NCBI RefSeq assembly: GCF_030272615.1
Contig: NC_081412.1
Coordinates: 26,938,501-27,002,500 of the forward strand
Origin: Cryptomeria japonica
Taxonomy: Eukaryota > Streptophyta > Pinopsida > Cupressales > Cupressaceae
Length of the DNA: 64,000 bases
Reading direction: 5' to 3'
Shown: one piece after another, positions 48,876-60,021 of the stretch
Layout of the letters: each line of letters begins with the position of its first letter
Numbering within the stretch: position 1 is the stretch's first letter
Program-made: the position numbers and the translations under genes
Notes under the pieces: model-generated
What the model was told of the DNA's origin: nothing
Databases searched by the model: none
The model's input: the letters and a program-made list of their open reading frames with translations, nothing else

Positions 48876-50968
48876 AGTACTTATTTTTCATTCTACAACT
48901 TAAATCTACCATGAATTGTGGCGAATTATGTGGTGTAATTCAATAAATTTAGAAGACAAAACTACTCAAATGTATGTTGATATATTCTCCCTTACTACCT
49001 ATTCATACAATAATAACAAAATTTCCCTGATTGCTTCTTTAGAAATCCTTTGAATTCCATATATGACTCAAAACATTTACACTTTATTTGAGTAATACAC
49101 AAAGGTTTACCTAGAAATATTATTAATTATTTATCAAATTTTGATTTCCAATTGAATTTTCTCAAAATTCTCTGTAGAAAAGCCAATGCAATTCTATAAT
49201 GGTTTGTCAGCGTTTGGCTCAAGTTCTAAAACTAGGTTTGTGACTTCTAGTTCAATTTTCACCTAGTTCTCCAATAAGGTGAGTCAAGGTTTGGCTTTTA
49301 GAAAGGTATTTAAGAATGAATCATCTTCAAATAATACAAGTTTGCTTTTAGTTGTGGTTCTAAAACAAAGTTTCTGTCATAGGGGCTTTGAAGGAACACA
49401 ATGAACCACTGAGAGGGGGGTGAATTAGTGGTATTCAAAAACTTTAACTTATCAAAATGATTTAAACTCTAATCACATAAATCAATAAGCTATGAGGAAA
49501 CATATTAAACTAATCAACAAACACACATAAGAGGCAAACCCATAACACAAGATATACGAGGAAAACCCATTGTGGGAAAAAATCTCTGAGAGAAATGCTA
49601 CTGGAGTCTAGTACTCCAATCCAACCTCAAGAGTAAATTTGTTTACAAAGTTTAGGGCACCAACCCAAGGAGCACCAACCCCTGAAGTTTATGGGTACCA
49701 ACCCAAAGGACCACCAACCCCTAGCAGTTTATGGGCACCAACCTAGAGGAGCACCTACCCCTGCTCTGAGCACCCACTCAGAGATTTATGGAAAATAAAT
49801 ATTAAATACAGTTTGAGTACCTTTTTGCAAATGAGGTTTTGCAACTCACAATATGCTTCTCTTGAGATTGACTTGACTATTTTCTTCTCTTTGTTCTTTA
49901 TCTTCTGTCCTCTGTCCTCTTCTCTTCTCTGCAACCAACTCTCTTTTTTCTGCTTGACTCAATCCTCTTTCTCTATCTCTCACAGTGTGTATAACTCCCT
50001 GTATTATCTACCTCAACTCTTCACACTTCTTGTCACTGGTCTTTGTCGCTCTCCTCCTCTGTTCATCAATCTCTTCATGGTCTACTCTCTACTCTAACTC
50101 GTAGTTTCTTTTTATCTCCTCCACACATCTGAACATTCTACATGCAGTCTCTTTTGCAATGTTATTCATGCACTGGCATCGTGTTATTGACACCTATGTG
50201 AAGTGCTTCTTTGCGATCCTCTACTCTATTTTTTGTAATCTTTGTTTTTATAGAGCTTCTACTCTCACCTTTAGCAACCACTTACTTATTGAATGCACTC
50301 CACTCTTTTGATCGACATTCCTTAGCTTTTTTCTTTTTCAACTCGGCTTCCTCATCTACAATTCTATCATATCTCTTCACCTATACACTATACTCGATCA
50401 CTTCTGTACCTGTAGGATTTCCCTCCAAAAATGGATTCTCAATTTGATCTACTAGACATTAGAGAGATCATGTCTACATATCAATAAAATTCTTTGTATA
50501 CATTACTTAGACAGTTAACTGCTTGTAATAAATGCCTTCTCTTTTGAAACCATCTACATTCAAATCAAACTTTCAATATTAGATTACTATACTTAGTAAT
50601 CTTCAGCTTGGTAGATCGTTATTTAATGTTGCTTCACTCTTCTAAATAAACTGATTACTATCTTTAGTAATCTTCATATGTCGAATGAGATGGGATCTCC
50701 TTCTATGTTGATCATCTCGAGCCGCACACCAGCCTGCTGGCCTGGTTTCCATCAATGCAATCTACATCCTTTGTCGACCTACTCTGATTGGATCGACAAA
50801 CACCTCGTTTATGTGATTCATCTACTTCTTTAAATCTGATTCCATTTCAGCCACTTGGAATCCACATGTCATCATGTTCGACGTCCAAACCACTCGGTCA
50901 AGGTCGGTCAACAACCACGTAGAACTCTGTGTTTATTGACATGCACTGAGTCATCAAAAACTCCTCAT
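48876..50968. repeat. Dispersed repeat B, copy B2
   Basis: It matches 10787-12960 in order and orientation, including the G-rich block near 49411, the GGCACCAACC units and the CT-rich tract. The match stops at CTCCTCAT (50961-50968), where an LRR-kinase fragment begins; B1 continues differently. The GCGGGATAAC array is absent here. Confidence 0.65.
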
Positions 50969-51322
50969 GAGAATTATGGCTACCAATCTGTTGTTATGTT
51001 TTCTGCACCAAACACCGTTCTAGAGGCACAAGTTTTCTGAATTCGTTGAATTCCAGTTGGAGAACGATCGCATGGGATCAGATGTAATGCCATGTTTGAA
51101 TGCTAGCAGAGCTTCAACATCCCTCTGCTCATGATCAACTTTGTGTAGCATCATATGATCTTTTGCAACATAAAACCTTCCTTCTGTCTGGGGGTGATGT
51201 AAAGCAAAGACATAATAAGGAGAGCAGGAAGTGTTAACATTCTGTACTGCGGTGGCGGTGGTTAATGCGAATACTACGGCCAGACGTAAGCAAAGCATTG
51301 AGATTATCGAGCCAAGAGCCAT
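50969..51322 (-). pseudogene. LRR receptor-like kinase N-terminal fragment
   Basis: This is the start of a plant leucine-rich-repeat receptor kinase, a plasma-membrane signalling protein. From ATG at 51322 there is a hydrophobic signal-peptide-like stretch (MALGSIISMLCLRLAVVFAL). An LRRNT_2 cap follows (DVEALLAFKHGITSDP ... NWNS ... CL), then a stop TAG where the family has Trp, then NGVWCRKHNNRLVAI. The usual cap pattern is CxWxGVxC, so the stop is a TGG-to-TAG change. Homology ends at 50969 where repeat B2 begins; the LRRs and kinase are missing. The fragment was cut off by rearrangement or insertion. Confidence 0.8.
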
Positions 51323-51654
51323 TCTAATTTATAGATAAACAGAAGATAAATGTCTTTGACTGTTCAACATTTAAAAATGGGGTTTGAGTGGTGGAACTGG
51401 AAAACTATAGAAGGCAGAAATTTAGAGTAAAGTCATTGTCAACTGCCGTGTCTTATTAAAAATTTTACTTATTTTTGGCTCCAACAAAGACCCAGACTTA
51501 TGTGAAAGCTCGACGTTGTACTTTCACACCTGAAACAAAAATTTACACTTGTTTCTCTTGACTGGAGACCTAGGAAAGTTTTGAAAGTTTCAAAACAAAA
51601 GAGGTGTTTTAGAGAAATTAAGATGGTCAAAGAAAGCCACAGCAGGGCGCTATC

Positions 51655-52703
51655 AAGGTACCAGTTAGGATCGACCGAAATCTGAGACGGCGCATAGGAC
51701 GAAGACTGCTGATGAGGGACGCCAAAGTGATGATAGGGATAGGGTGCTGCCATGTATGCACAGGGGGGGGAGCCGATTGGGGCATCTCCTGATAGGTTTT
51801 ATCAAGCCTGAACCAACAAGTGTTGGCCATGTGGTCCTGTCGCCTGAATAGGCATGGGTGGAGGGCGTTGACTACGATTGTTGTTCCCATGGCCTCGATT
51901 ATTGTGGTTCCTTCCACGATTATTATTGTAGGGAAGTTGCTGAGAAGAAGGATTGGGAGCACGATTAAGGTTGGCCACATTGGCCACCGGGTGCTGCTGA
52001 AGGAGGGCCTGTTGGGCATCGATACATCTCGAAAGCGAGGAGATGGGCTTGAAAATTATCCATGTCAATGGTGTCAAGCGTGGCTGTTAGAGAAGTGACG
52101 ACAGTATCTTAGGCGGACTCAAGACCGCTCAAGATAATCTGCTGCAGATCCGAATCGCAGACGGTTTGTCCGGAAGCTACGAGGGTGTCGGACAATTGTT
52201 TGGCACGCTGGAGGTAGTCAGGCATGGAGAGAGAGCCCTTACGGATGGTCTGTAGTTCACAACGAAGTTGCATGAGTCGTGCTTTTGAATGGGAAGCAAA
52301 GCACTTCTTTAGAGGGAGCCAAACAGCATGCGAGGTATCAAGGCCAACAACAGTCGCCAGAGTATCATTAGCAAGTGCAGAGAGCAACCATCCAAGAAGG
52401 ATCTTGTCCTGCTTGCGCCAGGCAATATAGGCAGGATTCAGTGACGGATCTATCGGAGAGAGAGGACGAGGGGGACAAGCAATGGTTCCATCAACGTAGT
52501 CTTCCAGGTCATAGCCTTGGAGAAGCGGGAGGAACTGCGTGCACTAGAGGAGGTAGTTTTGGCAATCAAGTTTGACAGAGACCGCGTGGTGAAGGGGAAC
52601 CCGTTGGAGAGTGGAGGAGGGTGGAGATGGGGAGCATGGGGAGCATGGGGAGGTGGGTGTGTGGGTGGCACTGGTGGTAGTGAAAGTGTTGTTGGTGGCT
52701 ATT
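51655..52703 (-). pseudogene. Ty1/Copia gag, truncated at the protease start
   Basis: This is the gag of a Copia retrotransposon. The start ATG has become ATA near 52697. The central UBN2/gag domain is clear (ALANDTLATVVGLDTSHAVW ... GSLSMPDYLQRAKQLSD). An Asn/Arg/Gly-rich stretch follows, then a degenerate zinc knuckle (RRQDHMANTC). The sequence ends at DPNWYLDS, where the protease DSGA motif should begin. Stops include TAG for Trp near 52545 and TAA near 52109, and there are at least two frame changes in the C-terminal part. No LTR or pol is adjacent, so it is an isolated fragment. Confidence 0.82.
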
Positions 52704-52721
52704 GAGAAGGATTTAGGACTA

Positions 52722-52890
52722 AGAAATTTAAGTGTCTATATTTTGCTCCTCTTTGAAATGATGTTGTAACTAGAAAAAGAATTGTTGTTTCAAAGAAGAA
52801 TAAAAATATAGATGTGAGACAAGATGGATGGAAAAAAGATGGGTGTTATAGAAATGAGGGTAGGATGATGCCCCCTTGAGAGGATAGGCA
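52722..52890 (-). repeat. Fragment related to the Gypsy 3' LTR edge and polypurine region
   Basis: AAGTGTCTATATTTTGCTCC ... GTTTCAAAGAAGA ... GCCCCCTTGAGAG parallels 55104-55222 of the Gypsy element in the same orientation. It is a decayed second copy of that family's LTR/PPT boundary. Confidence 0.6.
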
Positions 52891-53109
52891 GATACAGAGG
52901 ACATGGGTAGGCTCTTGAAAAGCTAAAGAAAGGGGAGAAGGTTATGTGATGCAGTGTTAGTAATCTTGTTTGATATAGAACTTGATGTTATGCACCAAGG
53001 TGTCAAAAATAGGGTAACGATTTTGTTTACTATTGTAACATGGATCAAAGATTTATTTTAATTTTATTGTAAATAATATTAAAAAAAACTTATGCTTAAT
53101 TCAAACACC

Positions 53110-54130
53110 AATATCAATCACACCATTTGTTGTCAATGCATGATTACAAGTTGAAAGACATGTTTTAACTTATCATTGCACAATACAATTCTCATTTTCT
53201 AATACATTAATATTACGGTTACCTATCGCCATTGATTCTGCAAACTAAACTATTTTTCAGCTTGTGCAGTGTATTTAACTTTTTCATGTGTATTTCCGTA
53301 CTGATGTAACGTGAAAATCCATGCTTTTTATTTTCACCTTTGGTTCTGGTCACAAAATTACTGCAAATTATTAGATCGAAAACAGGAATTATTCTAACTT
53401 GGGATGTCTTATCACCATTTTTTTTCTCTGCTCCATATTAAGTTTTTGGTACGAATTTCTACTGTATATTTTTTGTGATTCTGAAAAGAGAAAAGAATAA
53501 GTCATCTGACATAGAGAACCTTTACAACATTGGCCAGATTTAGTCAGCAAAAGAATAAAATATTTGCTTTTGTTTTAGTACTGCTATTTTTTACTGCTAT
53601 TTTTTGCTCTGTCCAGAAGAGCAGTTCAGATTGTGGGGAACAAGTAAACTTTGAATTGCATGATATGGTTTCCATAAAACTATACTACCTAGTAAAATTT
53701 AAAAACAAAGTACTGTTTAATTTCTTTTAATTGAAAGTAAAAAGTGGAATTATAATTCACAGTAGATTTTAGGAAACAGGCCAGAGACCGTAAAATTCCA
53801 GACTTAGTTACTAAGATTTATATCTACCGGTAAATTAAGGTTCCCAACTTAATGCATTAGTAACAGTACATACCTACCTATATTTATTTCGTGTGAAAGA
53901 ACAAGTGTTAAAAACAGAGAGAGAGAGAGAGCGCCTTCATATTCAATTATGACAACATAAGAACAATCTTTTCACTACATTCAAGATATTTTTTTTTGTT
54001 AAAATTGGAAATTAACCAGTGTCACATGGTAGAGTACCTGTCTTGTTGTAAATTATAAGATATCTTTTTTATTAACATTGGAAATTAACCACGGTCACAT
54101 GGTAGATTATCTATCTTCTTGTAAATTATA
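53110..54130 (+). repeat. Dispersed repeat E, copy E3
   Basis: It is homologous to 35290-36972 (ATTAGATCGAAAACAGGAAT, GTGTGAAAGAACAAGTGTT and others) without the D2 and 161-bp insertions. A 66-codon frame at 53530-53730 begins with a signal-peptide-like stretch but is not conserved in E1 or E2. A short local duplication (GGAAATTAACCA with TCACATGGTAGA) occurs at about 54007 and 54081. Confidence 0.65.
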
Positions 54131-54430
54131 AACATAAAGGAGGGGTAAAAATTTATTAAAAACAAGAAGAAGTACAAAGCAAGGGCATTACATAGCCCTA
54201 TCAAGCTCAACTAAGTGAATCAATTATTGACACAAATCTAGGGGTAACTAACCCAATCCACAATGTTCCAATCATGAATAAGATCAAAAGCCCACTTGGC
54301 CAAACAATCAGCAACACCATTCCATTCTCTAGGAATATGGGTGCGTATGGTGAAAATGGATAACAATAACAACAATATTGAAAGGCTAAATGAATCCAAC
54401 CACAAAACCCTAGCCTAACAATGAACAAAG
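54130..54430 (-). pseudogene. L1-type LINE 3' end, RNase H fragment
   Basis: The minus strand reads HIPREWNGVADCLAKWAFDL, the C-terminal part of the RNase H domain in plant L1-type retroelements. After a frame change it continues PRFVSIIDSLS and a stop, then an AT-rich 3' tail. Only the last part of the element is present. It abuts or underlies the Gypsy LTR. Confidence 0.7.
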
Positions 54431-55114
54431 ATCCACCATAACATATGAAGATTACCTAAGACAATGCAAATAACTCAAAATCACAAAGATTATACCATCA
54501 CATGTCCAATAGGGTTTTGATCTCCATTCTTCCTATCTCCATTGATCTTGCTTGATATACATTTGCTCTCAGATTTTTGTATGCACAAGAGCTCAACAAA
54601 GAACGGAATGTGGTTGCAAGTAGGATTGTAGTGTAGCTAAGTCCTCCAAAATTGTTGATTAGGGTTTGACAATGAAGGAAGCATCTTCTTAAATAGAAGA
54701 CACAATATGAAATGGAGGGTTAAGATTGAGAGGTGTAAAAAGAGAGGTCGGCTAAGATTAGAAGGTAGGTAAAAGAAATACCAAAATAATGAAAGAGGTA
54801 GGTAGTGTAGGAATTAAGAGATGAATGACATGTGTCATGTGTAGAAAAAGATAATGAATTAATTAAATAAATAAAAATTTATTTAATTAATAGAAGAAAT
54901 AGGACAATTAAATAAATAAAATATTTATTTAATTTAAGAAAGGGATAATTTAAATAAATAAATGTATTTATTTAAATAAGAAATAAGGCTAGAAGAGGAT
55001 AAATGAATTAATTAAATAAATAAAAATTTATTTAATTAATAGAAGAATTAGGCTTAGATAATTAAATAAATAAAATATTTATTTAATTAAATATGACAAT
55101 TTTGAGTGTCTACA
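54430..55114 (-). repeat. 3' LTR of the Gypsy element (left edge approximate)
   Basis: The right edge is set by TGTCTACA at 55107-55114 followed by a pyrimidine run, which on the minus strand is a purine tract then TGTAGACACTC. The left edge is not clear and could differ by about 100 bp. Bases 54850-55100 hold several AATTAAATAAATAAA / TTTATTTATTTAATT inverted segments able to form hairpins. Confidence 0.6.
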
Positions 55115-55130
55115 TTTTGCCCCTCTTTGA
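55115..55130 (-). promoter_or_regulatory. Polypurine tract of the Gypsy element
   Basis: The minus strand reads TCAAAGAGGGGCAAAA directly before the LTR start TGTAGACACTC, as expected for a plus-strand priming site. Confidence 0.75.
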
Positions 55131-55633
55131 GACAATGCGGCTTGTCGCGTTGTTTCAAAGAAGATAAGATGAACTGATACAGAGTTGCCCCAGTATGGGA
55201 ATAATATGCCCCCTCGAGAGATTAGATGAAAATGTCTGAAAAGGTTGCAGACAATCTCTCGATAAGAAAGAAAGGCTAGAATGGATTAACCGAATAAAGT
55301 GACAAAGTCATAGGATGAAGAATACTGACTCAGGAATGAGGGCGAGGGCTAGGGTAGGCTATAAGATAGACCACGGGCAAAAGACATCCTCATTGTCATC
55401 CACACCCTTACGAGATCACAGTGCAGAGCGAGAAAAGAGCAGCAGCAGTCAGCAGCGATGGCCTTCGTTCACAGATTCGACCGCGTTCGCCGATTCCAGA
55501 GGCCAGTAGAGGCAGAAGAGTCGGTAAGTACCACCAAACCTCCTCGTACTTTCATGCATTTCAATTTTTTTCATGAATGCTCAGTAGGTAGCAATAAATG
55601 CGCTAGGAATAGGGTACCAAAAAAATGCAAAAA

Positions 55634-55915
55634 CGCGCAACCACGTCTGTGTCAGTGCCAGGCGCGTCTGTGTCCAACAGGTGCGTCTGTGTCGATTCCA
55701 GGAGCGTTTACGTCTGGGACCGCGTTTGCGTTGAATTCGGGCGCGTTTGTGAATTTTAGAGGCATTTATGTCCTGTAGGGGCGTTTAGGTTCCGAAGTCG
55801 CGTTTGTGCATGATATAGGCACGTTTATGTTCTGAAAGCGCGTCTGTGTTGCAGAAGCGCGTTTGTGAAGTCTAGAAGCGCGTTTATGAGGTAGAAATGT
55901 GTTTGCGTGTCAAAA
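55634..55915 (+). repeat. GCGCGTTTGTG minisatellite in the PMD intron
   Basis: About 13 imperfect units of 18-22 bp share a core like GCGCGTYTGTG (for example CGCGTCTGTGTC, GCGTTTACGTC, GCGTTTGTGCA). It is GC-rich against an AT-rich background and lies entirely within the intron. Confidence 0.85.
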
Positions 55916-56035
55916 TGCATGGTTTTGGTCTTCTAGATCAAATCGGCAGTTCTGTGATGAACATACGCTGTCGATTGGATAAGTTGCTGAGAGGATACAC
56001 TCAAACAGGTCCTCTAGGAAGACTAGGATAGATCA

Positions 56036-56280
56036 AGGCACTTTGTGATGAACAGGGAGCACCAAAATAGGCAGCACTTTATGATGAACAGGGAGTGCGA
56101 ATGTGAGTAACACTTTGTGATGAACAGGGAATGTCACACACGTAGTACTTTGTGATGACCAGGGAGCACTACTAGGATAGATAGCAACACTTTGTCATGA
56201 ACAGTGAGTGTCACTAAGATAGACAACCATATGCATTTAGATAGCAAGCAGCATTTTGTGATAAACAGTGAATGCCACGA
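56036..56280 (+). repeat. CACTTTGTGATGAACAGGGA minisatellite in the PMD intron
   Basis: Six imperfect units of about 36-60 bp start with CACTTTGTGATGAACAGGGA or close variants, at about 56039, 56073, 56109, 56144, 56186 and 56250. They sit just upstream of the splice acceptor at 56310. Confidence 0.88.
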
Positions 56281-58117
56281 TAACTGACAGGATTGATTAT
56301 GTGACTGCAGGAGTATCTGCCTATGTTAGAGTCACGGGAGAGATTCCCATCTACACAGAGATTGCGACCAGAGTTGTCGTTTGAGGACAGAGCTGCTATT
56401 GAGGAGATGGGCCTCAGACATGTGCTGTATGTGCCTGAGTTTCGGGCAAACATGGGTTTGCTGACTGCGCTGGTGGAGAGATGGCACTCCGAGACATGTA
56501 CTTTCCACTTGCCGATGGGGGAGATGACAGTGACCCTCAAGGATGTCTATAGGATTTTGCACATACTGATCGATGGAGAGTTGATCCCATACGATCAAGA
56601 TGGAGACAAAGAGGCGCTGAGACGGGTGTTCCAAGATCCCGGGCTGGAGATGAGAGCAGGGAGTGTGGCATGGGATACCATGACCGCGACAGGGTTAGCT
56701 TTGCCAACTGTGATCGAAGGAGCCATCAGTGGGTTCTTGTGTCCAGACAGGGCTACACGGGGGTTGGTAGTTGGCTGGGGAGGAGCACTGGAGACACTGG
56801 TGACTGAGCACACCAGATATGCATGGGGGCCATGTGTCTTGGCACACTTATATTATGAGCTTCATCAGTTCGTTTACCATGGATCAGTGGGATTGGGCTG
56901 CGGAGTGACACTGTTACAGGTGTGGGCATATGAGCATCTGCCTATCACACGACTGATTCACTTCAGGGGCAGAGTGCATGGACGGAGTTTTGTACATCTG
57001 TATGATATGATTACGTCACAGCCTCGGATTGGCAGGTTAGAGCACAGGAGGCGTGTGATAGATGACATTGATGTGGTCATCTGGAGGCCGTACCTGGGGT
57101 GCGAGGAGTGGGGATGACGCAGTGGAGCTGCCGTATACATTTAGGAGCAGATATCTGATTGGGCGGACGCCCTATATTTTGGAGAGATAGCTTGTGGACA
57201 GGGTTGGCAGACAGTTCGGTAGGATCTGGAGGATGCCACAAGGCTCGGGTATGTATGCCTGTACAGTCAGGGATCAGGCACAGTTCAGGCCATTGTTATC
57301 GTATGATCAGGCTGTCACACAGCTGACAGAGATGATGCCACTACCTTGGGATATGTGGCCGGAGGTTGAGGATGCAGGTATGGACACAGAGTACTCCGCG
57401 TATTGGGCAGAGCATCCATTTCCGCGGTTGACAGATCCGGGAGAGCTGCTGGAGGGAGAGGTTGGAGGAGATGATGATGATGATGGTGGAGGGGATGGAG
57501 GTAGGGGCCGATGGAGGCGGAGGGGAGTAGTGGGAGAGAGGAGGGTGGCACCTCGGAGAGAGGGAGGACAAGAGGGAGCAGCCCAGGTGGTGAGGGGTCA
57601 CGGTGGATTGCCCCTGCAGGTACCAGTAGCACAGGGTCCTAGAGCACAGGGACCTAGACAGGGACAAGTGCAGGGACAGGTGCCAGTACAGGCACAGGTG
57701 CAGAGACAGGTGCAGGTTCCCAGGCATGTACAGAGATAGGCACCGGTTCAGGCACCGAGACAGGTACAAGGGCAGGCACAGGTACAGGCACCCGCAGAGG
57801 GAGAGCCACAGGCAGAGGCTGAGGGTGGGGATCCCGAGGAGGATGAGCTACTAGAGCTGAGGGAGATCTGCCAGGGCCAGGCAGACGAGATCCAGGAGTT
57901 GGAGCGGGAGAGGGATCGTCTCCGGATCAGGCTCAGAGATATTGAGCGGGAGAGAGACCAAGCTATCCAGCGATATACTGAGGCTGAGACAGCTCTGAGG
58001 GCAGGAAGGCAGGCGGCAGAGGACGCAAGAGCAGGCTATGCATATGTGCTGCGAGCCGGAGAGGAGATCACCTATTGGAAGGACCTCTACTATGGTGCAG
58101 TGCCAGCGGATCAGTGA

Positions 58118-60021
58118 GCGAAGAGCTTCCATAGACCATCGCGGATAGCGACGGCTATGGGAGGGAGTCGGAGGAGGTAGGCATCTAGTGGTGGGGTCAT
58201 GGGTCCTCCACCACCACCAGACAGGCAGGGTGATCCTGGAGCGAGTCCTTCTACAGCTCAGCGTCCATCGAGGCCAGCGGCTCCGAGGGAGGGAGTTCAT
58301 CATAGCCATAGAGGGCTCCCCTTTGTATCAGTATATGTATCATTTTTGCATTGTAGACACCTGCGGGTGATTTTGTAGCCATATGATTCTTGACATCATT
58401 GTATCATGACATGTTTTTGATTATATATGAGAGATGATCCATCTTTGCGGCAGCTATATGATGTGTACCTTATGTGATGAAATGTTCTTATGTGATGCTT
58501 ATATGATGCAATGCAATATTTTTGTTCTTTTATGTTTTATATGGGATGCATGATGCAAATGGGAATGTATGTAATTGCAAATGAATATGATAATGCAATT
58601 GATTATTTACATGATGAAAATGTAAGATGGGCTAACATGTGTTGTATGCAGGATGTGATGTAATTGTGATATCTATATGTACGTATGAAATGCTTATATG
58701 TGGTGATGCAGGTGTAAACTATATGAAATGCAAATGTTTTTGGTGTGTCATTATACTCAGTCATGTGATAGCGGACTACATGGACTCGAGAAGGACAATG
58801 GAAGTCAATCAAGAAAGGGAGATGGAAGACAGAAGAGATGAACGTGAAAGAGCTTCTTGTGCGTTATCATCATTGAGCTTTATTATGGCAAAATAGGTTA
58901 TGACAATTGAGGCATATGTTCGACCCAGAAAGTCATTGTACCCGTTTGCATGGAGATAAGACAGTCACAAACAAGGAATGCCCCAGTTCATACTAGACTC
59001 ACAGTGTCCTCATATCCTTGGACAAGTCATAGCATTACTAAAAGACAATCCACAGACAGCAAATGCAAATAGGTGACGATACTCCATCCTCGCCTTTCTA
59101 GTCAAAGACATCCTGGAGATAGAATCTCTAGTCAGAGACATCCTGGAAAAGCTAAAAGACATGTCACCAAAAAGATGAAATCAAAAGAAAACCAAGACTC
59201 GACACCAACATCCACTGTAGTCCTCAAGTTTAGTGTCTCTTGTCACTTGTATAAGTCATGTTTGATTGTGGTCACAATGTTCACTTTCACAAAAGGATAG
59301 ATTAACATTGAACCATAATGTTGTCTGAGTCTGTTGAAAGATTTGATTTTGTTGAAGCCCATTGTTGCCGCTGTGTCTCATCTGAAATTGACTGAATCCA
59401 TGAAACTGATACTTTATTGTGGAGAAGATGGAACTTTATTGCGGATCTACGATGCAAATGTTGCTTTATTGTGGATTATGCGCGGATAGACTTGAAGGAA
59501 GCTGGAAGAAACTGTACTCCTTGAAACATGTGATGTTCTTAGTTCCACACCCATCACTAGACGTAGGATTGGTCGTAGTCACAGATAGGATCTGATTTAT
59601 TATGGATGGAAAGGGAGTGAAAAGGGAGGGTTATGGATGGCTAACCAATCTTAGGTAGATCAATAACAAGCCATGATGGGAATAGGTAAGTTTATTGTGA
59701 GTGAATAGGTTGTGAGTGTGTGCAATGTGAAGGATGAAAGAGAATCCTGAAGAAGAGAGGAGCAAAGTCTCTACGCATGGTGCTGGTGACCCAGTTTTCA
59801 CCATGGTACTTGCCCAGGGCGCCACCGAAGTGGTTTTCACCGTTGGACGAAATTATTTCTCTTTACTTTTTTCAATTTTTTCCATTTTTTTTTTTTGTGT
59901 CACAAGGCGTCTGTTTGCCAGGTTTTCACCAAGTAACGATTTTTTTTTTTTATAATTTTTTTTTGTATTTTTGAATTTTTTTGATTTTTTTTGTATTTTT
60001 GAATTAGGATATTCCAGAAAA
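58118..60021. other. Non-coding spacer between antisense PMD gene and pol end
   Basis: No conserved protein is seen. A short direct repeat (TCTAGTCAAAGACATCCTGGA / TCTAGTCAGAGACATCCTGGA) lies at about 59097 and 59131. Long T runs lie at 59875-60000, just past the pol stop. It probably holds the convergent 3' ends of the two transcripts. Confidence 0.55.

Larger units (their letters stand above)
55458..58117 (+). pseudogene. Plant mobile domain (PMD) gene, antisense within the Gypsy element
   Basis: This is a PMD (MAIL1/MAIN-type) protein, a family found in plant hosts and transposons. Exon 1 (55458-55523) encodes MAFVHRFDRVRRFQRPVEAEES with a GTAAGT donor. A 787-nt intron ends TGACTGCAG and exon 2 starts at 56311 in phase 0. 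The PMD core includes LVERWHSETCTFHLPMGE and MTVTLKDVYRILHI (about 56310-57300). An acidic/Gly stretch, an Arg-rich stretch and a Gln/Val/Pro repeat region follow. A Glu/Arg-rich coiled coil (57850-58060) ends in AVPADQ and TGA. Defects are one extra base in a G run near 57108, TAG at 57188 and TAG at 57737, both explicable as CAG to TAG. The gene lies opposite to pol, with its start beside the 3' LTR. Confidence 0.85.

Noticed and set aside
53530-53730. Small secreted-peptide-like ORF with a hydrophobic N-terminus
   Set aside because: The paralogous repeats E1 and E2 do not keep the start or frame, so it is probably chance.
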